Shown here one piece after another: positions 12,690 through 26,278 of a stretch of DNA of 64,000 nucleotides; within the stretch, counting starts at the first letter, position 1; every line of letters begins with the position of its first letter. Position numbers and translations under genes: made by a program. Below the pieces are notes generated by a model. That model was not told the origin of the DNA. It worked only from the letters and a program-made list of their open reading frames with translations, and did no database searches. Source of the DNA: Pithys albifrons albifrons (taxonomy: Eukaryota > Chordata > Aves > Passeriformes > Thamnophilidae). The stretch is from assembly GCF_047495875.1 (NCBI RefSeq), contig NC_092459.1, positions 19,205,795 to 19,269,794 of the forward strand. The letters run 5' to 3'.

Positions 12690-15600
12690 GTAAATAGCTT
12701 TAAAAGCATTGCTCATGTATTATGCTAGAGGGTATAAGTGGTGAAATTTTAAAGATTAACATCTGTTTAAGAAGCTTCATGATTCAGGAAGCTTTTTATT
12801 AAATATAGTCTCAGTTCTCTGCTGGTGTCTCATTAGAACTTGCTTGCATTCACCCATAGATTTCCATAAGGTACTTGGAATTCATAGAGTATTTAGGGCA
12901 AGAGTTTTTCTTAAAAATAAAATCTGAGGAAAGGCAACAAAGAAGTGGGTGTTTATAGGAATTTCTTGTTAATTAAAGAAGAAAGTTTAATTAAGGGACT
13001 GGCTCTACATAGTTAGATGTTACTTTTATGTTGTGATGATTTCATAATATATTTTCTCCAAGTTTTATTTCTCAGTGGCCTACAAAATTTTGATTTGCAT
13101 AATAACACTTTCTCATGAATAGCCATACAAAAACCATCTTTTTTAGTGTGAGAGAAGAGTGTTAAGTCCTGAAAGTGTTAAGCCCTTACTTCTGTCAAAA
13201 TTGCAGCTTCCACCAAAAGAACATCCTAGTGGTCCAAAGTTAAGAGCTGATGAAACATTAGGAATTAAACATCTTCTTCAGGCTACAATACAGTGTCACT
13301 AAACTGCATGATGTTTACAGCCATGAAGTTCTTTCAAACAGGAGTTGTGATGAGCTCACAGCCTCCTTCTTTGTGTTCTTTGTTGCTGCTTTTTTGTTTC
13401 ATTGATGATCGTGTTTTCTCCCAACAATTGTCTATTTGGTACAATTGATTCTGTGAGTCACTGTCATGGGTTTGCAGAGAAATAGCTAACATCCTAATTT
13501 CCTCTGTCTTTTTCTGTGTTTTCTGAGTGATTTGTTTCATCCAAGATGTTTGGATCATATATTTTCCACTTTGCTTTTCTTTAAGGCTTGTTCAGTTGAT
13601 AGTTTGAATGGTGTGATTAGGGAAATATGACTGAAGAGTGATTTGAATGGGTGCTTGAAATGGATTTTTTTTAGCTTCACAGCCTCTGGGAGACATGCTT
13701 ACTGTTCTACAGACTTTGATGACAAATCTCTCTGATTCTGACCAGGAAAAACATAAAGCAATGGTAAGAGATCATGGCCAGATTGTTGCCGTGTGAGGCT
13801 GCATATTTACAGCAAGATCTCAGTAAATAAGTTTGGCAATTCTGGCCTAATTCTGTCACAAAGCTCTCCCCAGATCAGGCAGTATGGCTGTAGTCTGGAC
13901 TATTCTGGCTTGTTTGGCAGAGGAGAACAAACCCAGAATTAAGCTTTGAGGATTCAAGAATGTTTGAAGCTTACTCTGTCATAATGCCATGCAGCACAAT
14001 GGATTGCAGTGTTGAAAACAGAAGCTCGGAGTGATAACAAATATTCTACCAACATCTCTGAGACATGGCAGTTTCATTTTTCAGCTGATACTACAGATTT
14101 TCCTACAAAAGCATCACAGAAGGTTTCTTCTCATTCCTGCAGTGCTTTGTAAACTAATCCATCCATTGTATTCAGAGATCAGGTCTACTGATTCTTATAG
14201 CTGTAATTAATATAAACGCAATGAATGCTGCAACAAACAACAAATAAGAAATGCTGCAACTGGAAATGATGCATGGGGATTGAGTAATGATTTTTCAATA
14301 TAAATAATTTTGTTCAAGAACATGATAGGTTTTTGTATGTCTGGCTGTCTGATCACTGTCAAATATCCATGCCATAGCATGTCATCTTCCTCATAGAAAT
14401 GGTGTTTCTGTTGCCTCTTTATGGGTCATAGCACATGTGGAAGTACTGGTCTTTTTCTCATCTCACCAGATGAAACAGCTCACTAATGTTTTCAGTATTG
14501 CTGCCTGCTCAGTTGTCTGACTTGTTTTGATAACTTTCTGGGTTTATATTTCCAAAAGTGATCTGCTATGATGTCCTTACCATGTTCATTGACAATATTG
14601 TTTCAATATTATATGATACAAGGCAATTTAAACTCGGTCTATATCGAATATTTTAACATCAGCAGCAGAATACGTCTGAGCTGCCTGTTCCTTACTGTCA
14701 GGAGAAGCAGCTTTGCTGTATGAAGGGAAGCAGCAACAAGGAAATGTTTGTTCTCCCTCTGTGCTCTCTCTTGTTGAGAGTTAGCAGTAATGATTTGACT
14801 CAATATCTTCTGCATAAATTTAATCTTTGCTTTATCAGCAGGAATTCAGGTTTGCACAGTGCTCAACTGTTATTCTTCCCTCTTTACTGAACTCCTTCAT
14901 ATCTCCATATACTTAATGTGGCGATACTGCATATATATACTCCAATGCAGATGCTTGTTAGTTCATTGCTTCCTGCTATCATGCATACATACTATATGCT
15001 TTGTTACACACATTATTTATAAAGGCACCTGACTAGTTTCTAAGGCTATTTGTGCAAGCCCACGAGCATATTCAAGACCATGTTGTAAACTTTGTCCATG
15101 TGAGGCACTCTTTGCTTCATAGGTATCATGTGTTTAACTGTGCGCTTTGCTAAGTGCAAAGTACATTATCCTTGAAAACAAGCTCATTCCATACCTCCTT
15201 GCTTCTCTAAGATTTTTATTTAAGCTTTTTTCTTTATTTAGTAATTATTAGCAAATGAGTATGTTTGGCATCCTGTATATTGGGTTTGAATACTGTTCCC
15301 TTTTCTGGCCTCTCCCCCTACCCACCACCCCCATCTGATATGGATAAGCCTCTCAATTCACTTGGTCTAATAATATGTTACTGTCTAACAATATGTTACT
15401 CTAATGGAATGTTTTAGGTAGTGTATTTTATTGGCACAGCCTCCCAAACTGGCACAGTGCCTCAAGATCCTTGGCAGGGCACATATGAGAAACACAATTG
15501 CTGTTATATATTAATTACATAGTCTGATACTCTTTCTGTGAAGAACTCTGTCACTTAGTTTCACCCTAGATCTGACAGCTGTATTGCTGTTGGGCATAGA

Positions 15601-17006
15601 CCTACATCCCATAATGGTCTTTGTGCCTGTAGCCCCTTGCACTCTGCAAAGACAGTTAGTGGGTTTTTTTAAAAACTTCAAAAAGTGCCAGAATATTAAA
15701 TTGAATAAAGTCACCAGTTGATGTCATTCCATCCTGGTCTGTTTTGTCTTGTTTTTAAAACTTGCCTAACTGTACAGGAGTCACACTGAAATGTTCAGTT
15801 GAATAAAGGAAATGAAAACCCCTATATATGAGTGTATGTTGCTTGAGTATTATAACTACTTACATTGAAGACAATGATACCCATTAGAAATTTCTCATGA
15901 AGCTTGAGATATAGTGGTTCAGGTCTTGGTGCAGCTGTTTGGTGTAAGTGAGCAGCATTCCCTCAAAGAAAGGTTCCAGCTATGCCCCATGCTGCTGGAA
16001 CACAGTGAACTGCATCAGGCTGAGGCATCCACAATGTCTTCCGCAGCTCCTGTGTTGCCATAGAGTTGGAATGAGACAGCCTGAGGGGGAAAATGCCAGG
16101 CTTTGAATAGAGAGGAATGTAGGTATGAAAACTAAGAGGAAAAATTAAGTTCAATTCTTTTGATAACAAAGGGAATAAGACATCTTTGTTCCTTTGTGTC
16201 TGTATTTCTTGTTATGAAAAGAAAAAAACAAGAACAGAAAGGCCAGCTATTGGTTTTCTGATAGACGTTATTGAAACAGATGTAAAAGCTATACTTTATA
16301 CAAAAATTTATGCATAAAAAGGTACAGGTTTGGGGATGTTCCTTCTCTCTGGTGGAGGACCCTTTCAGTGAGAAGAATAGTTCTTTTTTTACAGGTTTCT
16401 TGTGGTGTTTGCAGTATTACAGTTTTACTTTAAATGTGTCTGTGTTTCAGCAGACAGCTGTACCTATGGCAGCACAGGCTAAGTGGGAGTATAATGAGTT
16501 GGCTGGTAGAAATGGAATGTGACAAAAATGCATGGGCAAGTTGTTTTCAGTGGCAGCAACAGAGATTTCAGCTGTGGCCAGACCACTCCAGAGAAAATTA
16601 ATCTCTTACAATCTGCTTCATTTTTCTTCTAATTTCAAACAGTGCAAGTTACTGGTCAGGTTCACTTCAACATCCTTGGATCTGTCCCTGAGAAGTTCTC
16701 AAAAGCCAAGTGATCATCAGTGTAGGGATGTATGATCCCATAAACAGAAGTTAATATTTTAAAATCCTTTTTGCAGTGAAACATACATGTGAGAATATCA
16801 GGAAATCTCGTCATAAGAGCTGTTTCTGACCTTGAAAGGTCTTTTTATGGACAAATTCTTCTGTTGAATAAATTGTATGATTTTCAAATGATTATTTTTC
16901 CTTATCAAAGGATGAAGATATGGTGCCTATGCTTAAAAGCTGATAAGAAAGGTTGAATGATGTCCTTGAGCTGCATCTCCCCACAGAGTCCTTGTTTTTC
17001 TTGCAG
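12690..17006 (+). other. ARHGEF10: ARHGEF10 intron (4.3 kb)
   Basis: The donor is GTAAAT at 12690 and the acceptor is ttgtttttcttgcag ending at 17006. I see AT-rich unique sequence with a short CT-rich patch near 15,305-15,335 (tctccccctacccaccaccc) and no recognisable gene or transposon. Confidence 0.75.
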
Positions 17007-17181
17007 AACCATTTTGAAGCCCACCAAGAGGAAGGGATGGTAATTTCTCACATGGCTGTTGCTGGAGTGGGAGTCTGGATTGCCTTCACATCTGGATCTA
17101 CCCTTCGTCTGTTCCACACTGAGACACTGAAACACCTCCAGGATGTTAACATTGCCACACCTGTTCACAATATGTTGCCAG
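17007..17181 (+). CDS. ARHGEF10: ARHGEF10 coding exon E
   Basis: This 175-nt exon encodes [37 protein letters not shown] and [20 protein letters not shown], ending CCAG|GTAGTT with one base of a Gly codon. It is among the most conserved parts of ARHGEF10 that I recall, nearly identical to mammals. An ATG at 16953 lies in the preceding intron and is not a start. It is residues 205-262 of the fragment. Confidence 0.95.
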
Positions 17182-20100
17182 GTAGTTGAATTGCATTGTA
17201 TGATAAGAGTTTTGTTTTGTCTTTATCACTGTCATTCTCCAGAATTGTAAATTGGGCCAGAATGAGAAGGTTCATCTTGGACTTTGAGCCTTATAATGAT
17301 CTTGTGACTATTTGCTTTAGTAAGTCACAGTCCATCTTCTGCCTAGGCAACCAATGTATGCAGTGAGCTGGTTGAGTAAGAGCTCTCCTCATTATAGGTT
17401 ATAAATGTACTTACATAGATGGGTGAGTTCTGCTGTTTAGGCCTAGTTTTTGTGTGACTGTGAAAGAGTTGGACAATGTAATCTGCCATGAAGATATATT
17501 TAGATTAGCATTTGCTACTGGGACTTAATATCAAGTACATGATGAATTCAATTTGCCTAGGATTTGGACCAAAACAATACTTGCTTAATTTAAGTTACGT
17601 CAGTAGTCCTATTGAACTCAGCTGAACCACTCACAAGCCACCATTTTGGAGTGTGTTCAGTATTTTGCTGACTGGAGTTTTCATTTGTTGAATTAAATGG
17701 TTGGTCTCATAAATTAAGATGAAACCTGTGGTTGTTAGGGTAAAGTTTTACAGCTCTTTAAGTATCTTAAAACAGCCACTGTTTAATCATCTCCCAGGTG
17801 TCAGTGTCATAGGCAGTTGCACTGGCCTGTATCAGTTTGGCAAGTGAGGGACAAGGACCTCAGTGTCAACAAGCACATCAGGTGGGAGCTGTGGCAGTGC
17901 TGGGAGAAGAGATGGACAGAAAAGTGGTACTGGCATGGCTAAGCATGAAGTATCCATGAGTGGACAACCATTCTTTCTGTCTCTCTGTAGGCTGGAATAG
18001 ATCAAGCTTCTGCACTTTTAATGTGTCCCAGCTTTATTGCTTATTTTTTTCTAGCAGAAGCCAGTTCTTCCCACATTGGGATTATATTTAGATTCTCAGG
18101 AGTTAGGTATAAATCTAACATCAAAAATGTTTCACTTTTTCAGTCTCTGTATTCTTACTGTGTTTTTCTTCAGATGACACTAGTTTTGCAATAAAGCTCT
18201 ATTATATATTTTGTTGGTTTATATCATGTTCTAGACAGGGTGTTTTTTACATGTGGTGTTTGACCACAGATCCAACACTGAACAGGAGCAAATCACCTGC
18301 CTCTAAATAGAGCATTTGATTGAATTCATCACAGTTATAAAAAGAAATCAAGATCAGTTGTAAAAAGATTAACTTTTAATATATTCTGCTGTTCATAGCA
18401 GAAGAAAGGGAAGTAGAGCCTCCCTTAAACATATTTTCTGCATATAAAACTCTTTCAAAATTTAGCTTTGTGTTCATTGCCATGGTAATAAAACTGCTGA
18501 TGTAACATACTATTATTTTTGGAAAAGAGTTTTAGCTAATTATATCTCTTTGGTGTCATTCTTACCCATTTTAGTTCCTTTTTTTTTTTCCCTCAGTGTC
18601 TTCACAAAAAGCACACCATTGAATGGAAATGGAAATTTATTTTGGGAGTAGAACATTATTACAGCAAATGCTCCAAGGGAGAATCCATTCTAAAAATGAA
18701 ATGAATTTCAATTATTTAGTAGCCGCTCTTGGGTCTGTTTATATGATCTCAGAAATGCTGCAACAACAAAAGCTAAAAGAGTAGGAGGTTTACATACTAA
18801 AGCAGCAAGTAAAGACCTTTTGGAACTAAAAGCAACTAAAGAATAAATCAGTTTCTGTGTAGCATATACTGAGATTTAAAAGGAAAAAAAAGTCCCGAAA
18901 ATGAAACAGTGAAATACAACACAGTGAAATAGCTGTGTATTTACAATATATGTATTTGCCTTCTCTGGGGATTTTTAGGACTTCTATTTTTAAAGGAAAC
19001 AGCTGTTAGTTTTCTGAAATCTAACAGCAGTTCTTTAATACATAAAAATAATAAATAAGTAAAAATTCAAGTGTTATTGAGAAAGAAGAAATTGGTGTAA
19101 AAATGTTGGTAAGAGTCTTAAGAATAGAGATTAAAATGGCAAGATATCTGTATAACTTTGAAGAAGTTGGACTTCTTTTCCCAGGATTTTTGTAGGAACA
19201 ATATGTAATATATGCTCAATAGGCTGCCTGGAGATGTCATCTGTAACTTTGCTTCAAGTAATGTAAATGTGAGGAATGTCACTCCATGAAGTTAATTAAA
19301 TTATTTTGTTGTTACACAGTAGAAGTAAAAGAAAAGCTTGCTGTCAGGAATGGCTACTGTGAGAGTTAAAGCGCTGTACTTAAAAGACAACGGTAGTAAC
19401 TAACTAAGATAGAGGAGTAGGAGGGTCTCATAACCTTAATAATGAGTTCTGCTAACATTAGATTTTCCCAATTTTGTTCTTAGGAGGAGATGGGTTTTAA
19501 ATATCACTGCCTGCTCTTCTTGTTGTAAGGGATGTGCCTCCTTGTACTTTGGGGAAGACAGCCCTGCAGCACAGCAGGCAGGACAGAATCACAGAGGAGT
19601 GAAATGGCACAGGAGGTGATTGTCCCTACGATATGGTTAAGTTTAGTCATGTAGAAAAGCAGACTGTGTCTGGCAGGATCTTTTATCTGCTGCATGTAAT
19701 TTTAAATGTGGCAATCTGCTTATGAGGAGTGGAGCTGGGAGGGCTCTTGCTTTCTGGAGTTATGGGAAATTTGTGTGTAGGATTGCAGGACTTGAAATTA
19801 AACCAGGGGCACAGAGGCAGCTGTGTGGGTGGTAGACATTTAGTTTAGGCTGTTCTGCAGAACCTTTACTTCAAATATCATCAGAAATACTTCTTAATAA
19901 AGTTTAACAAGATTGTGTTCTATAACAAAAGACCAAGTGCCATATGAGAAAGATAGAGAATGGCTGAGAAGAAGATCATCATCATTGTGACAACTACTTG
20001 GACGTATTTATTTCACTGTCTTGTAATCCACTGTACAGCTGGATTGCTTTTAGCAATCCAAAGCACAGCTCTGTTAGCTCAACAGAGGGCATACTGAGTA

Positions 20101-21940
20101 GCATATTAACATTTGAAGACAAATACACACCCTTCACTAGTGCAATGTACTTCATCTGTAGAGCAAGTTTATGCTTAATATTTGTAATCTGTAGTTAAAA
20201 TATCCACAAAGGCAGTTTTCTGCCAGCCTTTATCATAACTCACACCAAAAAAAAAAAAATCCTACTGTACTTGAGCAGACAGTCCACTTGTTTGTTCACA
20301 GTCACAGTATTTCATGATTCAAGAACATCCTTAAACATGTTTTTGCTTTCAGCTCTGTAAGAGTTTGTCCGTTTAAACTGATTACTGTGACCTTGATACT
20401 TCATTGCTCATATGGATGATGACAGGCTACCTATTTAACAAAGAGATGATTTCTGCTTAAGTTGCTGTATTCTGTTTATATCCATATATCCTCTAATGGC
20501 ATGTGTGTTTCCTGGAAACAGATGAGAAAAGCAAAGTTAAAAAAAAAAAGGAGTATCATTTCCTCTCTGTGGAAAACAAACTCTACTCTGAGGCTTTAGA
20601 GCTTTTTTTTGTCCCCACCCTACCAGGTGCCAGACCATGAAATGCAGTTGCTTTATGATCATACTGCTGGGAAATGATAAAAAGATTGGGGGAAACTGTA
20701 TGTCAGCCCAACAGATCTGTACAGTGAGCTGGGTTTTTTTATATAGTAAGAGCATGTAAGAGGATATGCAGCAATATCCTTGCACCTACCTGGGGTTGAC
20801 TTCAGAAGACCTAAGAGGATTTACCCAGGTGTGGTGATTGTTGCAATGGAGACCTGAGAAGGGTGAACACAGAACATAAGCAATTAAATAATTTCTCCAT
20901 GTACAAGCTTGTTGGCTTCCGTTCTTTCTAAAGTTAAGATCTTGGTCAGACTATTTTACGGATTTCAACAGTTTTATCCACATGGGACAGGGTGCTCTAA
21001 AAGTTTTCATTTAAAGATAAGTATTTTATTGGTATTGGCATTGGCATTTAACATTTTCCCATCTCAACTTGTTAATTTCTGTGCTTACTGCATAATGCTT
21101 TCTGGAGAATTGGTTTGACTTTTTCATCCCTCTAAATTTGAAATACATATATATAAAAAAGTCAGAAAACAACAAAGAAAAGTATGATTTCAAACCTTGG
21201 ATAAAAGATAAATTAATATTTTAAATTAACTATTTTTTAATCTATATTTTTTTTCAGTTGATTCATGTTATTTCAATGTATCTGTTCAGATGCAGATGTT
21301 TCCTGCTTTTCTGAGATTTCACAGCAAGGGATTTTCCTTTTGACCTTGTTGTAGTTGGTTCATGCTTTAGGTTGTGCTCAGTGTTTAAGATTCTAAATTG
21401 CTGGGTGATAATTTGCTGCTTCCACCTATGGAAACAGTAACTTGTATTGCCAGTTTTCCCAGGTGAAAATTACTGTTTAAAAGTTGATCAGGTTTGAAGT
21501 ATGAAATCAGTCATATAATTATAAATTTAAAATGCTTAAAAAAACGGTAAGGATCTACTGTTCAAAAATATAAGCATCTTGCTTCTGTGAGGGGTTTGAG
21601 ACACAACTGCACTTACAGGTTTTGTTAATTTTAAAAGTTAAAAAAAATGTCCTTAAGTATTTCTGTAGCTGGTAAAACAAGCTGTAAGGGAAATGGAGGG
21701 AGGTTAAGGTAACTTGTACTTGCCTTGCACTTGCTGTGGCACTGGTTTGGGAAGAGGACTCCCATGTTATGTATAACTTGAATGAGCCTGAGCTCTAAAT
21801 AACAGAATTCAAATACTAGTTTTTGAAGACTCCAGTACACAGAGGTGTTTGGGCATTATTTTTTGAACTTCTTTTGTGCTGAAGGAGCGCCTTTGTGTGC
21901 TGTGTTTCAGAAACTAAGTTAATCCCTTTAATATCTAGAA

Positions 21941-22019
21941 AAAGCCAAAACAAACAAACAAAACAATCCTAACACTATATCAACCAAACAAAAGAAAAAA
22001 ATCAAAAAAGCAAACACCA
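21941..22019. repeat. A/C-rich low-complexity tract
   Basis: Irregular AAAC/AACC/AAAAAG units in the ARHGEF10 intron; no coding sense. Confidence 0.6.
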
Positions 22020-22828
22020 AGCTTCAAACTACTTGTAATTTGTGTACAACATAGATCATCCCTGCTTATTTAGCTGAGGAGGGATGATGCTGTCCTACCA
22101 GCACAAACACTTACAGTTTATGGAAAACAACACAGGAATCTCAAGGTCTGAACAATAAATGGAGCCTTTTAAACTTACTTGTTCTTGCTACACTTTTGAG
22201 GATGACCTAGTCATTGTGCCTTAATGTGCTTTTATGTGGACAGAGCTTGGATTCCAGATCTGACCCCTTATGTGTCCCTATTAAAACACACCATTGCTGG
22301 GTTAATACTTTGTTTTTCTAAAGTTCTGTGAGGGAAGACTTGAAAGCCTCCTGCTTTCCAATTGACTACTCTGGGCTACAGTCAAGCTGCTCCTTTCCTG
22401 CTTTCCCAATGAATCTGTAATCCATATATTCTTGGAGCTTCAAGGGATGACATTCAAGTCCTTTTCCAAAGTGTGGAACATGTAGGTTTATTCAAGTTAT
22501 ATCAGATGTGAAATCCAAATTCCTGACTTACTGATGAACTGACTCAACACTTGAGAGATATGATGGAGTGACCTCTGTCCTACATGTAAAGTTAATAATA
22601 AATCCAAGAATGTGTATGTTTTGAATCTGAAGGCTTTGAGCAGAGTTCAAATGTTCCTCCTCATAAACTTGGGCAAAAGTTTGGGCAGGCTGTGGTTTCT
22701 GTTTCTAAAACTTGTCAAGGCCATTTTGAAAATCCATATATACTGAGTCAAACATAGTAGCATTGCAAGCAAAAATTACTTTGTTTTCATTAGAAAAATA
22801 GTAATCACATAAATAATGTTGTAGAAAA

Positions 22829-23295
22829 TCACAGAATCAGAGTCATTTTGATTGGAAGTTACTCTGGAGGTCATGTTGTCCACCCTTCTTGAAGAAGGCC
22901 AGATTAGAACTGGTTGTTCAAGGTCTTGTCCAGCCAAATTTTTAATATTTTTGGATAGGATGAAGATTCCACAACCTCTCTGAGCAACCTATTGGAGTTT
23001 TTGACCACCTTTATAATGAAGCAGTTTTGCCCCACTTAGAACACAATTTCCCCATGCTCCAATTTGATCTGTTGTGTCTTATCACTGTGCACATCTGAAC
23101 AGCATCTGACTCTGTCTTCTGTGCATCCCTCCATCAGATAGGTGCAGACAGCACTTTCACTCTTCCCAGTCTCCTGATCATCTTGGTCACCTTCCACTGG
23201 ACTTCTTCCAGTAGGCCAATGTCATTGTTGTATGAGGGGAGCCAAACTCAAACAGGGGGACACAGCACTTCTGATACAGTTGCACCAAATAAAAA
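22829..23295 (-). mobile_element. CR1 LINE fragment (old copy)
   Basis: On the plus strand it begins 'aaatcacagaatcagagtc', the complement of a CR1 3' end. It continues through diverged CR1 landmarks: 'tggaagttactctggaggtc', 'gtccagccaa', 'ccacaacctctctgagcaac', 'cccagtctcctgatcatctt' and 'ggtcaccttccactggactt'. About 465 bp remain. Many point changes mean an old insertion, and no open reading frame survives. Confidence 0.82.
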
Positions 23296-23683
23296 CTAGG
23301 AAAAAAAAGTAATCATGAACAGGCTTGAGTCTTGAGTATAGTATGTTGCAGCAGTATAATTACTGAGTATTGTGAAGTGAAATGTCTGTCAGTTTCATTA
23401 TTGGGAATATACAAACAGCCTATTCATAAAAGCATGGTTGTAATCTGTGATCACCTTTAGATACTGTGGTTCAGAGATTTAAGGCAAAATGTTTCAGAAG
23501 TTCAATAGTATTTAAATACTCATGTATGCAAAGTGTAATCTCCATAATCCAGCAAAATATTTGCCTTTGTGCTGAGTCCTTTGCTGAACGAAATAGTCCA
23601 GCTGATTGTGTTTGCTTGAAGTTACTTTGATCTAAGCAAAGGTCATCATTCTTCAGTAACGGGGCACTTCCTAAACTTCACAG

Positions 23684-23806
23684 GGCAGCAGCGTGTCTCT
23701 GTGACCAGCCTCCTGGTGTGCCATGGCTTACTGCTGGTTGGAACAAACCTGGGTATAATAGTAGCGTTACCAGTGCCTCGCTTGCAGGGGATTCCCAAAG
23801 TAACTG
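23684..23806 (+). CDS. ARHGEF10: ARHGEF10 coding exon F
   Basis: This 123-nt exon completes a Gly codon and encodes [20 protein letters not shown], then [20 protein letters not shown], with the donor ACTG|GTGAGT at 23807. The acceptor AG is at 23682-23683. The pattern is the last propeller strands before the tail, and the [15 protein letters not shown] string is diagnostic of ARHGEF10. The exon has no in-frame ATG and was identified by similarity and splice signals. Confidence 0.94.
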
Positions 23807-25763
23807 GTGAGTGAAATTTCTCAAACGTCTTAAGTACTTGAAGATGCCATTTCTCTACTGTCATTAACTTAAGTGAGCCTTCTAAATTATATGTATTGTT
23901 TAGATAAATGTCAGAGCTTTGTGATGAAATGATACTTGTTGTTCTTCCTGAACTTTACAGTATATCCATACACTTGAATAGTTTTGTCTCAGTTGTATGA
24001 GCTGGGAAAATGTTTTTTCTTTAAGGCATAACAACAGGATAGGCATTAATCCTGACAGAGTACAGTCAAATATATGGGGATGAGAAGAGAATGCAGTCTT
24101 TCTTCCAGATTTGGGGAAGATAGATGCGTTAGGCTTAGAGACATAGATACTGAAAATTTAGCATGTTGTGTGACTGATTATTGAATAAATTGGGTTTGTT
24201 CCCTTTTCCCCCAAACAGGAGACTTGGAATACATGGGTGTAAATATTTCTCCTTTTTTTCCAACGGTCAAGGTTTTTGCATTTTGGAGAGATGCATTCAT
24301 TGAATTATTTTCATATTACCCCATTTGAAATACAAATGCATGAATGCTTCTGTATCACTATACTAATGTTTAAACTACAAGCAGAAGTAAGATTTTAAAA
24401 GTGTGTTTAAAAGGGGCTTTTCCCCAATGTTTTCAGTTCAGAATTCTGTTCGAGCTTCTGTGCTGTGGAGGGAACCTGGCACATTTCATGAGGCAAGCTG
24501 TTTGCAGCTTCCTTCAGGGGGAAAAAAAAAAGAAAGCTTATGTAACTTTGCAAAATGAAAATGAAATCCTCTGTGTTCAGCAAAATACGCAGCAATAATC
24601 TGGTATGACACAGGATAAATGCTCCGTAAAAATCTGGAACCTCTGTTAGATGAAAATAAACACAATACAAGAAAATGAATAGTTGCAGAATCAAAAGATC
24701 TCTCAATTTATTCTTCCATTTTCTGGTTTGATTATTGTAGTTTCTGTCATATATTCTTGCATTTATTTCAGGTGAAGATTTGTCAGATTTCACAGATCTA
24801 GCAACATTTTATTTAGCGATCGTGTTTTATAGTCTTTGATAACTGTATTTTGAACTTGAAACATTGTGGCTTTTGACGTTGTGCTTCCAATAGTGATAAT
24901 TCACCTTTATATGATTGTACTTTTTGTAGAAGAGTGTGTTTTCTTATTACCGGGAATGCATTAGGGAGTTAGGGATGGACATAGTGATTTACAGGGTTTG
25001 TGGGCTTTTCCACTTAGTAGCCTATCTCTTTTTCATATGGTAGATTTTCTAGAACTCTACCTTTGGGGTTTTTCCTTTTTTTTTTTTTTTCTCTGCAAAA
25101 GTCATATATTGTGTTACAGGTTCTGAGTTTGGCCATATGCAATTTGTTTTTCATACATTCTAATGATTTGCACAGTGTAAATCTTCCTTGTGCCCCCAGT
25201 ATCACACTGATTAAATACTTAAGAAAAAGGAGGAAAAACTGATAATTTTTTAGTCATTTCCTTATGAATCTGTCATGGTAACTGGACAACCATCCAGAAG
25301 GATGAGTTTTAGTTCCTGTTGTATAGTGTGGAAGGGTCTGTTCCAATGAAACAGATGTTCTAATGCTGTTCTGGAGACGTACAGAGGTAGAACAGGATTG
25401 TTGTGGATTACTGGGGAAAACTGAGTGTTACATTTGTGTTGATGCCAACAAAGAGAAGTTAGCAGTGTTTCTGTGCTCATGCTGTTCCAAGAACAGAGTA
25501 CAAAAGTATGTCAACTAAAATTCATAATGCCATGTTTCAGCTGAATTATTAGTACAGTTCTAAAATACTTGTGGTAGAACACATTATTTGCTTGTACTTC
25601 ATTTTTTCCTCTAAATAGTGTACACACAAGGCAAAAGGCTGGGTACATGTAAGAGGGTTTTAAGAGTTGTGCTTTTCTGAGAAAATTTTGTGAACTAATC
25701 ATGGCAGAACACTGTGGTCAAATAAATAATGTTCTTTAATTGCATATTTTCTTTTGGCTCCAG
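23807..25763 (+). other. ARHGEF10: ARHGEF10 last intron (1.96 kb)
   Basis: The donor is the consensus GTGAGT; the acceptor is ttttcttttggctccag ending at 25763. It contains a poly-T run (about 25077-25091) and otherwise unremarkable AT-rich DNA. Confidence 0.8.
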
Positions 25764-26278
25764 GAAGAGGAATGGTGTCATACCATGCACACAATAGCCC
25801 AGTCAAGTTTCTTGTAACAGCTACATCTGTAAACAAGAAGAACAGAAACAAACTGAGGAACAGCCTGCCTCCTGGCTCAGAACCTCAGGATGATGACCAA
25901 AAGAACATTCTGCACAGTGAAAGACCAGGCTCTTCACTTAGTAACACCCATGACACTGCAATTTGGCTGGGGGGTTCAGCAGGGTCCATTGCACAAAGAA
26001 GTGACTTGTCATCATCTTCTGGATCCCTTACTTTGTCTCATGGATCAAGTTCCCTAGAACACAGACCAGAGGACAGTACCATTTATGAGCTTTTGAAGGA
26101 TCAAAATATCTCATTTAAAAGTAAAAGACAGAAATCTAAGAAAATGAAAGCAAGTTCAGTATTAGTGATTTCTGGTGGCCAGGGACACAGAAGAGTGAAC
26201 AAGAAGACCAAGCAGCAGCGACAAGATGAACTAGTGTCTTCAGTGATGGTCTGGCAAATCCCACTCTTAAATATATAA
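25764..26278 (+). CDS. ARHGEF10: ARHGEF10 terminal coding exon
   Basis: The last coding exon has 515 nt including the TAA stop at 26276-26278. It encodes residues 304-474 of the fragment. It begins GRGMVSYHAHNSPVKFLVTA, then a polar low-complexity stretch, a Ser-rich segment (SDLSSSSGSLTLSHGSSSLE), EDSTIYELLKDQ, and a Lys/Arg-rich segment (KSKRQKSKKMK). It ends at the invariant VMVWQIPLLNI. The ATG at 25772 is internal (GRGM) and not a translation start. The Ser-rich and basic parts look intrinsically disordered, while the last strand probably closes the beta-propeller. Function of the tail is not established by the sequence. Confidence 0.95.

Larger units (their letters stand above)
17182..23683 (+). 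other. ARHGEF10: ARHGEF10 intron (6.5 kb) with CR1
   Basis: The donor is GTAGTT and the acceptor is ctaaacttcacag ending at 23683. It contains a low-complexity A/C-rich tract (about 21941-22019) and a minus-strand CR1 fragment (about 22829-23295). No other feature was recognised. Confidence 0.78.
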